From NCBI GenBank assembly GCA_914767715.1, contig OU612067.1:12715001-12779000 (forward strand): a stretch of 64,000 bases of DNA. The letters are read 5' to 3'. Position numbers and translations under genes: made by a program. The stretch is from Membranipora membranacea (taxonomy: Eukaryota > Bryozoa > Gymnolaemata > Cheilostomatida > Membraniporidae). The notes under the pieces were generated by a model, which was given only the letters and a program-made list of their open reading frames with translations, searched no databases and was not told the DNA's origin. Of this stretch, positions 48,401-57,891 are shown piece by piece. Numbering within the stretch: position 1 is the stretch's first letter; the number at the start of each line of letters is the position of its first letter.

Positions 48401-48750
48401 TAATGGTTAGGTGAATGTGGATGATATGTTTGATTATGCCATCAAACCTCTCTTATTGTCAAAGGTTTTTTTCTTCCATTCGTCTTAACTGACACTTTGT
48501 AAACCATTTTTTTTATCAAAACCTAAAACTGTCAATAAATGTGGTAAAACATACAAGAATCTATTAGATTCAGCAGTTGAGGTTTCTAAACTATGCGGCT
48601 GTAGCGGACAAGGCTAATGCGGACAAGGTAGGCAGACTTGCCAACCTAAATTTTCCAAAATGCAAACTCAGTTGGACAACAGGAAAAGCAAAACTCCTCC
48701 ACATCCTCCAACTCCAATATCCTCCACAGAAATGGCTGTGATTTGATGAT
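45485..48750. other. Caspase 3' flank, no further gene recognised
   Basis: Caspase 3' UTR to about 46110, then spacer. It contains the MITE-like element 46237-46628. A 79-codon ORF at 47905-48144 is base-identical in unit 2 but matches nothing I know. The rest shows only short chance ORFs. Confidence 0.5.
46237..46628. mobile_element. Small TIR element with tRNA-like B box, unit 1
   Basis: Starts GGGGCTCCC and ends GGGAGCCCC; flanked by AATCAT on both sides (46231-46236 and 46629-46634). Inside, on the minus strand, GGGTTCGAGCCCC is a tRNA-like B box. The unit 2 copy is at about 61283-61674. Confidence 0.6.
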
Positions 48751-49802
48751 AATTCATTGTAGAGACCATCACAACAAACCAACAAGTCATATTGAAAAAG
48801 CTACAATGTAAATAGATAACCATTAACCATATTGCAGTGAATTGAATAATAACAGTTTATTGCTGAAATGCACAATCTAACCTTGGGCACTTTGCTGTAA
48901 TTCCGCTCTTGTTGTGCATGTTTGCTCCCCCAAAGCGCAAACTTATAGTCAGAAATCCGCCTGCACTCTTGTGAGGGAGCCACGAAGACTATTACAGGAT
49001 AACATTATTGCTGTTGACTGTTGTTGATTTTAATTGTTTATATAATATATATAAGCTCATAAAATTTGAATTTGGTTTGTCATCGAAAACTGACTGGCTG
49101 CTTGCTGGCGGATGCAACCAATAATGTGTCACTTTATCTTTGGGAGCTCATAAATTGGAACAGTTTAGAAGTTTAACTACTGCCATGTCACTTTAAATTT
49201 TCCAAACCCTTGCTAGCCTTGTTCGTTTTGGTGCCCAAAATCTGCCTGGATAGCTGTTCGTGGTATCATATTATAAATAAACTATGAGGGATGGCCAAAA
49301 TCGGTGACCATGTGAAGAGGTATATAGGGTATGGTCAGTACCATCTGTTCAGTCAACAGATTTTGGGATTTCAACATCAGGTTTACTTTCTGGTCGAAGG
49401 TTTTGCCCTCAGCAAATATATACATTCATACAGGATACGGTTAGCATATGTGTTAGGAGTCTGAACCTGATTCTTGGTGAACAACAAATTAGTTGTATGA
49501 ATTACCCTTCCGCACCCAACTATGACAATGATTTATTTTTATGGCGTGCCTTATAAGAATTTTGCTCAATTTTGACATTGCTATACATTCCCCCCACCTT
49601 TGTATATGGAGACCAAACCTTTCATTGACACAAAATAGATATTTTGTCCTGCTTTTCCACCCTTAGGAACTGCAGTGCAAAGTAATTAAATCAGTATCAG
49701 TATCAGTACTTACAACTGTCCGACTTGTTCTGCTTTTTGTTTTCACTCTTTTTATTTTATGAATACTCCGAGGTTACAATCTTGTCTTGTTTATATTTGC
49801 AG

Positions 49803-49991
49803 AAAAAGATCATCATTATCTGCGTGGTCGTGGCAATAATCGTGATAATATTGATATGCATCATAGTACCAGTGGTTGTAAAAAATGGAGGCAACAAGGA
49901 CAATGGTGGAGGGGGCAATGACGGGGCTGGGACCGGCAACGGTAACAGGCCAGACGCACTCACACCTCCCCCACCTAGAGATCAATCGTGA
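49803..49991 (+). pseudogene. Orphan copy of the syntaxin terminal exon (exon 9)
   Basis: Encodes the membrane anchor and 36-residue tail of syntaxin, stop TGA at 49989-49991. It is base-identical to 37105-37293, and the acceptor and about 50 bases upstream are also identical. No other syntaxin exon lies between 37293 and here, so it cannot make a SNARE alone. It could serve as a second terminal exon for the upstream gene, giving the same protein with a different 3' UTR, or be a passenger of the duplication. I call it a partial gene copy; it is not broken by any mutation. Confidence 0.8.
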
Positions 49992-52254
49992 GCGCGGTAC
50001 AAACTAGCAACGTCACAATGTCTTCTACTATTATTTATAATGTTTTTTTGGTCTTTTATGGTGAGTGAGATATCTTGTTTATCGCCATAGTTTTCTGCAG
50101 TATTCTTCACTTTGACCATCTTTGATAACATTTTGGTGTTGAGAGGAGTTTCGAGAAGGGCATGTTCAATCAGGATGCTGGCACAGATGCTTTGAGATGA
50201 GTGAAGTAATATCTCTGATGCAGCAATAGTGTCCAACTTTTTACATGGCAAATTACAAAAAAGTGAAGATTTGTCCATGGATTCAAGTCAATCCAGGAAT
50301 TATTACTTTCAGCGCCAAGTTTTTAGTGTCTGCTCTCATGCGTCTTTTCCTAGGCAATCAGCTAAGGACAAAGTTTTACTTTTCATTAGGGTGACACAGT
50401 AAGAGACGGAACTGTTGGTCACACTTGAGGTTCTAGTAGATGGTATGACTGATATTACTTGTTTCTCTAAGCGCAACCAACAGTTCAAAGTCTAAGGCTT
50501 ACCCTTATAATAATATGAGTTGCCTTCCCTTGGCACCACGATCATTCTACAGAGTGTATTTATTCATATCGATTGCGCAGCTCAGGTTTAACAAACTGAT
50601 TGGTTGGTTAAGCGTAGAACCATCGGCTTCTCTAGTTTCAAACTTCCAACTCATTGATTTATATAAGAATGGTTATTTACATTCTTTTGAGGACTTGGAC
50701 CGAATAATTCTCTAGTCAGATTAATATATTAATCTTTTATCATAATTAGCAGTTTAATACCTTGAATCCTGGATACCAATTAAACTTGCATAACTCGTTG
50801 GTAAATTATGTGGTGTGATCGGCAACTTGTTTGTTTATTTATTTTTGTGAGGTGAAAGTTCAAAAAATGATCTTTCCAACATAAGTCATCCATTCCCACA
50901 TAATGACATTTACAATTACTATAATTATTTTCATAATAATGGAATATTTCTGTACCAGATCAGGCCATTGTTGAGACATAGTTTCTCTATTGGGCTAACC
51001 ATCATTTTAGACTTGACATTTTAGACATTTTGATGATCATTCCGTAAAATTGTTCATTTTTTGATCATTCCTAATTTATATATATAAACATATATAATGT
51101 TTTATTAATATATATTATTGTTACTGGCATTATAATTCTGCTCAACTTGCGACTGTTGGCCGTGATTCGGTCTCTTGAAATGAAACATTTTACCAAATAT
51201 TTGTTATCAGTTTTTACTCTTTCGAACAATATATTTTTGAAAAGAAAACAGAGAAAGTCTTATGTCTCTTTTTAAGTGTAAGAATATATTCACAGCCTCA
51301 AGTTAGTGTCTCATCTGTAGTCTAAGTGTCCAACTGTCAACCCTCAACAGGTGGTCACTCCATAGTCCATGTACTAGTCTGCTTGGACACTATTCTGTGG
51401 GGTTTGTATGATTCAATGAGGTGGACCAATTTACACTAACGATAGAACTAATACAGAGAACTTTGTGCATCCTCCGATCAAAAATACTACATCCAATATC
51501 ATACCTGTGTATTTGTGCACCACAGGTATGATATTGACAGGACTCATCGTCTATAAGCCTGAACAAGATCAAGTTTGATCCGTTTGCCTGCGTCCGGTTT
51601 GATCTTGTCTGGAGGGTTACAAGCAAAGTATATAGCATTTAAACCACATCCTACATAGTATAAGTACCTAATAGTAGTTACCTCAGCTGCAGTCTTACTA
51701 CTGTAGTAGCTAGTAGCTTCTTGCAGCATCGCAGCCTGACATGTCTCTAGATGTGAAGGGTTACTTTGTACAGCCACATAGCTGTTTGTGCAATGGAATG
51801 TGTGATTGCCGCTCACCAAAGATGTATTTGAGCAAGTCAGCGACTGCTGCAAAATATTCAAGTTTTATCTGTCACTTTTTCGTGTCATTTGCACCTGTCA
51901 TAATACTGTTTTTTGTCATTCTGACTGACAAGTAGTTTAAAACATCATATGCTGATAAGTTTCTTTCATTATTACTCTATTAGATAGGTATGGCTGAATG
52001 AATTTTTGATGGTATTGTCACCTCAAAGCCATAGGCATAGGTATTTCAGGGGCAGTCATTGGAAAACCTTTGGCAGTTCTATGAATTTATACTACTGGTG
52101 GTCCAATAAAAAATAATTTCATCACATAAACCGAGGAAGCCGTTGTTTGGCATTCAATCAACAAAAGCTGTAAGCCGTGACCAGGGACTGTGACTGCGAC
52201 TGAGACGTGATTCTTGTTAGCCGCTTTCAGTTTCCACTTAAAAATATCGCTGCA

Positions 52255-52383
52255 ATGGCTGCAGGGTATAGGCATATGTATTACTCACAAGAGAACTACA
52301 GAGCGATTGTTGACCCAATCGACCAATCCATCAAGACACTTTGCCTAGTACTGAGGTATATAATTATGATTATGCATGGCTAA
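52255..52383 (+). CDS. 42-aa ORF resembling the caspase first exon (unit 2)
   Basis: Copy of 41475-41603 with Thr to Ser at residue 25 and two silent changes. Same open frame and same stop. Confidence 0.4.
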   Translation: MAAGYRHMYYSQENYRAIVDPIDQSIKTLCLVLRYIIMIMHG

Positions 52384-52709
52384 AAACGAGATCTGAGCGT
52401 TAATCACAGTCTGGCTGGCTGGTTGTACTACTGTTGAGGATTTGTCGGGATTGAATTATCAGCTATGATGATTTAAAAAAAAACAGTACAACAAATCTCT
52501 CCATGCACTTTGAGCTTTCATACAGTATTATTTATCATGCAATTACTCGAGTATTCAGTGGGTGTTGGAGGCCTGCATTCAGGCCATTAAACCCTTATAT
52601 GTGATGGAAAGGAAAGTGAGTTTTGTAAGTGCCAGTGCCAGCATTTAGTGCTGCGTTCCACCCTGGCCCGGCCTTGCTGGTGATTAGTGGGTTCAGTGTT
52701 CCGATCCCA

Positions 52710-52960
52710 AGGGGTCACTATCACTGCATTTCCATGGTAGTTTTGAGGTCGAACTGAAGCTAATTAGCCTTAGCTTCGAGCTATGGAACTGCCTCATCAA
52801 AGACTCTGGTGCGGGAGGCCGGGGTTCAAACCCAGGCAGCGGCAGATTTTTTTGATGTTTTTTTTTCTCAGCTCTACCATGGGAATGACTGCAAATTTCG
52901 AGATTGAGCCAAGAGGTGACAACTCAGCTCGATCTAGGCCGACCTCACATGGAAACATGG
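52710..52960 (+). mobile_element. tRNA-like SINE-like repeat, unit 2
   Basis: Copy of 41960-42180 with GGCCGGGGTTCAAACCCAGGC in the B box place. Confidence 0.6.
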
Positions 52961-53104
52961 TGAATGTGTGTCAGTAAGGGATTACTACTTTTTCTGTAGC
53001 AGCAGATCAGTGCTTGGGCAGTTGCACTATCTATGATAAATTGCCTAACACAGCCTCATGCATGTTTAGATTCCACTGATAACTTGCAATTAGGTGAAAC
53101 AAGT

Positions 53105-53300
53105 GTTCACTCTGTGCTTGGTAAAAATTGCCACTTGTAAACTCTGTGCTTGTAAACATGGTAAAAATTGCCACTTGTGAACTCTGTGCTTGTAAACTTG
53201 GTAAAAATTGCCACTTGTAAACTCTGTGCTTGTAAACTTGGTAAAAATTGCCACTTGTAAACTCTGTGCTTGTAAAACTTGGTAAAAATTGCCACTTTTG
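53105..53300. repeat. 48-bp minisatellite, about 4-5 copies, unit 2 only
   Basis: Direct repeats of GGTAAAAATTGCCACTTGT, AACTCTGTGCTTGTAAACTT. Unit 1 has a single copy at about 42351-42384, so the array expanded after the duplication. The overlapping ORFs seen here on the minus strand are products of the repeat. Confidence 0.85.
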
Positions 53301-53330
53301 TGAGATAATTTTGCAGTAAACAAATAAGGG

Positions 53331-53369
53331 TTTTCCAGTTTTCCAGTTTTCCAGTTTTCCAGTTTTCCA
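53331..53369. repeat. TTTTCCAG 8-bp repeat, 5 copies
   Basis: Five TTTTCCAG units in a row. Unit 1 has one at about 42413-42420. Confidence 0.85.
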
Positions 53370-54478
53370 CACTCCAATTTATTAGCATAAGTGGAAAATC
53401 CCAGGCAATAAATTTCATTGGCTGTCCTAAAATTTATTTGTTCAGTGATTATGAAACTTGATTCCCTTGTCAACACATTTTTGCACTAAGTAGGCAATGA
53501 TTATTTATAATCTTTGAAGTAGGTTAGTAGTAGGCCAGCAGCAGCACCTCACTATTGTTTCATTGTGTGTAAGGATGATGAACAGAGAAAATTAATAGCA
53601 AATAATCAAATGATATTTATTATTGTCTGGATTTTTGAAGTGGTACTATTCCATAAGTGGGGCAATAAATAATGTTTTGCTAAAATTATTTTCTGATGCA
53701 GATTCTACAATATTTCTGCAGAAGTTACTTGGCAAAAGTTACTTGGCAACATTTAGCCAATCAAAATGGATAATTTTGAAGATTAGCCAATGACAGTGCA
53801 GAGCATTTTTGTTTATAAAAGATGGCCGCCAACCATGAGGCTTGCTGCATCAATTCCCACAACACAGAGGATATGATAAAATCCACTGATTAAATTGTCA
53901 CAACAGCAACTGGACAATGCTCTGAGCAAAGCTGAGGGTTGGGTTTTGCTAGACAAACAGCCTGAGCAGCAGGAAGCTACTGAATTACTCTGGATCAGAG
54001 AGATAAGCTACCATCATAATGCATATGATCAATGAACTAAACCTCAGTTAATTGATATGATCATGGGATATATTGTGATAGAATGGAGAATGATGACAAT
54101 AGAAATGAACATTCTTTCTATCTATGCTCACAAAATCTGCTATCTGAGATTTGCATAACAAAACTAGTAGCTGCACAGAAAGCCCACACCAGGAAGAATG
54201 TGAGTGTTAACATGAATGATTGTGATAGTTTACTTCACTTTCAGGTTTCAATGTTTTTGTTTACTACAAACAAGTACATTTATTTGTTTATTTCATGAAC
54301 ATACTAGTGTCTCTCCTAGTACTAGTAGCCTATCCTCATCCCAGGTGTTTCAATATGATGGTAGGTTATCAATATTATTAGAAAATCAATAATTTGAAAG
54401 GATTGGGTTTATGTAAAAAAATAGGTCTATGGAATTGTTGACCTTACTTTCAGCAAGGAGTAACTTCGCTATTACAGG

Positions 54479-54594
54479 CCTTCTGTAGTTGGTGCAAGTC
54501 CAGTGGTCGAGTGCCCCAGTGGTCAAGGCCTAAGAGAGAAAAGGCCTCGACCACTGGGGCACTCGACCACTGGACTTGCACCAACTACAGAAGG
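54479..54594. repeat. 116-bp hairpin with about 52-bp arms
   Basis: CCTTCTGTAGTTGGTGCAAG, TCCAGTGGTCGAGTGCCCC and AGTGGTC-AAGGCCT are followed after about 11 bases by their complement, with a single-base indel. Such arm identity implies recent origin or correction. No target duplication is clear. Confidence 0.85.
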
Positions 54595-55144
54595 ACTGTG
54601 GTCCAAATCACTACATTTAAAGCATGCCAGTTACTCATCAGCCTTTTAATGCTAGTGGGACTGGATTGCTGTTACTACTAGCAAGGCGTAACACTTCTGT
54701 TAGCATTATTAGTAGTGTTAATGTGTTGTGATAGCAGTGTTATCAAACTATCATTTATGTATTTAGAATGAAGATACATCTAGTAGTGATGATGACAAAG
54801 GAAACAAGGCGACAGCTTGGTTACTCTTTACTGTTCAGTGTTTATGAATTACAGATGCTCGATTCTTTTTTTTTCAGCTGGCTTGTACCAAGCGGCTCAA
54901 GCTAATGAAATAGAGAGCTTACTATTATATATTTGAAATCTCTGATGATGTGGCAAGAGAAGCACACTACCATCAAATCCTATTCCAGGAAGACTTATGA
55001 AAGGTGAAGGATAGTTCAAAACCTTGAAAACTCTAGAGGAGTAAATAGTTTTCTGGAGGAGATGTTCACCATTTCACACACTCCTAAGACAGAGGTGACA
55101 TTCAAGCCTTACTTCATTTAGACTCTCACCTCAGCTTGCCAAAA

Positions 55145-55215
55145 GCTAGTGCTAGCTAACATTAAGTCACCCATAAACTAGCTAAACTAAGCCAAATATT
55201 ACTCCTCTAGGGTAA
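55145..55215. repeat. Interspersed repeat, TTAGCTAAC family copy 3
   Basis: GCTAGCTAACATTAAG and ACTAGCTAAACTAAGC followed by TACTCCTCTAGGG; compare 9883-10060, which has TTTACTCCTGTAGGG. Confidence 0.4.
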
Positions 55216-55785
55216 CTATAGGTTATTTCTGTAGTGTTATATCTATGTCAGCATCTATGTTTTATTTAAAGAAGAGTCTGCTTGTAAAATATGTGTAGGG
55301 TGATGTCATAGGTCTAAGCAGTTGACATCCATTACAAGAAAGCCATAACCCCCCTTCCTCCCCCCCCGTGTTTATATATCTACTTGCTTGTAATACGAAT
55401 AACATATTCCTCCAACAGATTTGTTTTGCAAGCTTTTTAACTTAGCTGCTAAATGTGATGTGAGATAGAATCATTTTTTGTTCAAAGGTTGTTCTACCTC
55501 CTGCTGTTAACTTGAGTTGAGATCCAGTTATGCGATTATATTTCCGCTCCTAAATCTTGAGTTTCATCATTCTTTCAGTGATACAGCAAAGGAGGAAGAA
55601 CCACGCAAAAAGGCTTAAAATAACTATTCCAATCATAGATCATTGCCAAAGTCCAAGACTAAGAAGCACCAAATTGAACAAGATGACCAAGTACAAAAAT
55701 ATTCTGCATGCATTTGTGTCAAAGCATGTTTTCACATGAATTTTATATTCTTGATGTCCTTTGTTGCATGCCCACACGTTGACAT

Positions 55786-56260
55786 AGGTCACATTGCAGG
55801 TATGTGTTTTACTGCTGTATATATTCATTTGATACAGGCTTGTACCAATATCTACTTTCCAATTGGTCAATGAAGAGGATTTGTACCTTGAATGTATTTA
55901 TCAATACTGGTTTTCACAGTAGGAAATACTCCTTTTTTTTGCTTTCCTTCTTGTTTACCCAGGTCATATTATTGTTGGTATTCACTTATTGTATTTTTAT
56001 GTAACAATTTTATATATGTTTGTACATATATCTCACCTTCCAATTAGTCATTGACTGGATTTTTACCTTGATAAAGAATGTATTATATCAATACAGGTTT
56101 TCGATGCATTTGATAAGCACATTAGTTCGTCTTTCTTTGCTTTCCTTCACGCTGACACTGGTCACATTGTGGATATATCTTTGTTTATACTGATGTGTAC
56201 TTGTATTGCACCTCTCAATAAGTCAATAAAGAGGATCTGTTTGTGCCTTGGTGGATAATA
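55786..56260. repeat. Degenerate tandem repeat, about 3 copies of 180-200 bp
   Basis: Markers GGTCACATTGCAGG (55786), GGTCATATTATTG (55963), GGTCACATTGTGG (56160), each followed by CAATTGGTCAATGAAGAGGA-like sequence and a TACCTTG-like element. Confidence 0.7.
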
Positions 56261-56480
56261 CACATACAGAATGCTCATTAAAAAACGAAATTTTGCAACT
56301 TTTTTGTCTTTTCTTAGCCTCTGTAGAAAGAATATGCACTCGGAGAGTTATGAACTTTACATAATTGGATTCGCAGCGAAATTCGGGTCTAGTTTCACTC
56401 AATTCTATGTAACCCCAGAGAGATAATTATTATTAAATGCAATTTTTTGATCACACATTGGCAAGAAGTTTCTGGACTCA

Positions 56481-56965
56481 ACCTGTTTTTCGCATCTTAA
56501 CAGTTTTTCACATCTTAACTGGATCCACCCTGTCCCCATATATTCCCAATTTATAATTAGACTGCTACAAGTTATTTTATAATAGGGTCTTCTTATAAAA
56601 AGATAATGAAAATCACATATGAAATTCGTTTATCGCTGTTATTCTGGAAAGGTTGCGCAAAACCTATTTTTATGCCACAACTGTGTTTGAGGGGTGTCTA
56701 CAATCTGTCTGTAAAACGTCAATAGATGGATTTAGCAGTATGATATTTTCTCAAAAACCACTCAAGATATGCATGATATTGATAAAAAAAAATCAATGAC
56801 GCCAATTCATTCTATGATCTTTGCCGAAAGAAGTTAAATGGTAAAAAACGCTCTATATACCCCCTTTTCCACGTTTGTTACTTGGATCCGCCCCCTTTTG
56901 CCCCATTTGTAAAGGAGTACATATGCGCCATCAGAACGGCCATAAAAAACTACCCCAGACAAAAG
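56481..56965. repeat. Long direct repeat, left copy
   Basis: About 480 bp matching 57235-57700 in the same orientation. Both run from CCTGTTTTTC(A/G)CATC through TGTCTGTAAAACGTCAA to GTACATATGCG and CATCAGAACGGCC. About 270 bases lie between them. They could be two copies of a transposon end or a local duplication. Confidence 0.8.
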
Positions 56966-57102
56966 CGGTGGATGCTCATGTTTGAAGGCCGGTTTGCATT
57001 GTACGCAATTGTGTGGATACCTTCAATGCGACAATGGCAGGGACGACACTCAGCAAGATGAGCATGACCAAATTACCGATGATGAAGACCTTGACCTTTA
57101 AA
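56966..57102 (+). pseudogene. Remnant of a cysteine-rich protein C-terminus
   Basis: From about 56964 to the stop TAA at 57100-57102, one frame reads GGCSCLKAGLHCTQLCGYLQ and CDNGRDD, then an acidic tail DEDLDL. The spacing C-x-C-x4-GL-x-C-x3-C is like the cysteine-rich ends of several transposon-encoded or CXC-type proteins. The same frame is stopped just upstream, inside the direct repeat. So it is a fragment; the source gene is not identified. Confidence 0.4.
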
Positions 57103-57234
57103 CTAGTATGAATTTGCATCCTTTCCTTGTTTTGTTTTAGCAGTGATACTTATGTGCTCTTTAAAATAGCTATTAAATTCAAAATACATAATCGGATTAC
57201 ACGTTTTACCAGAATAAAGCTTTTTAAACGTTTA

Positions 57235-57700
57235 CCTGTTTTTCACATCCCAACTGGATCCACCCCTTTCTCATATATTCTCAATTTTTTATTACACTGC
57301 TACCAGATACTTTATGATGGGGCCTTTTTATAAACAAATCATGAAAAATGACATGAGAAGTACATTTATCACTGTTATTCTTGCACGCTTGCACAAAACC
57401 TATTATTATGTCGCAACTGTGTTCGAGGGGTGACTACAATTTGTCTGTAAAACGTCAACCATTGGGTTTAGCTGTATGATATTTTCCCAAAAACTACTCA
57501 AGATATGCATGATATTGATAAAAAAATTCAATGACACTGCTTCATTCTATGAACTTTGCCAAGAGAAGTTAAATTGCAAAAAACGCCCTTTTAACCCCCT
57601 TTTCCGTGTTTCTTACTTGGATTCGCCCCTTTTTGCCCCATTTGTGAAATGGTACATATGCGTCATCAGAACGGCCAAAAAAAACTACACCAGATACAGT
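57235..57700. repeat. Long direct repeat, right copy
   Basis: Right partner of 56481-56965, diverged by many substitutions and small indels. Confidence 0.8.
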
Positions 57701-57891
57701 CTTCAATTTTCTCTGTTCAAGACACTTACGCAGATGTTATTTTTAGAGCCTTTTATGTATAGCCGCTGCTGGCCTATAGGAGCTCATTCTTCAAACAGCG
57801 CTGTGTGTGAGTAAATGCCTCATATCCACACTAAGATCAGCAGGGTTACTCATCCCTATCGGCTGCACATTTCTTGGGTAGCCCACCGGCT

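Larger units (their letters stand above)
36340..48750. repeat. Tandem segmental duplication, unit 1
   Basis: About 12.4 kb, starting inside syntaxin intron 8. It holds the syntaxin terminal exon and 3' flank, the 42-codon ORF at 41475, and the first caspase gene. It aligns with unit 2 (48750-63815) over most of its length. Matching starts near CAACAAGCCATATTGAAAAA (about 36370, 48780 and, in unit 3, 63833). It has a 1.88 kb transposon (39208-41086) that unit 2 lacks, and lacks the 4.2 kb at about 53540-57770. Confidence 0.92.
53540..57770. other. 4.2 kb present only in unit 2
   Basis: In unit 1, sequence matching about 53500 continues within a few bases into sequence matching 57775. The extra 4.2 kb holds a long hairpin, a tandem repeat, two long direct repeats and a cysteine-rich ORF remnant. 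I found no intact gene. Confidence 0.75.

Noticed and set aside
53105-53300. CRISPR-like spacing of repeats
   Set aside because: The repeats are head-to-tail minisatellite units without unique spacers, in animal DNA.
53031-53476. Three overlapping ORFs of 103-128 codons
   Set aside because: They are translations of the 48-bp minisatellite in all three frames.
56481-57700. LTR retrotransposon from the two direct repeats
   Set aside because: Only about 270 bases separate the repeats, there is no primer-binding site, polypurine tract or pol sequence, and the ends are not TG...CA.
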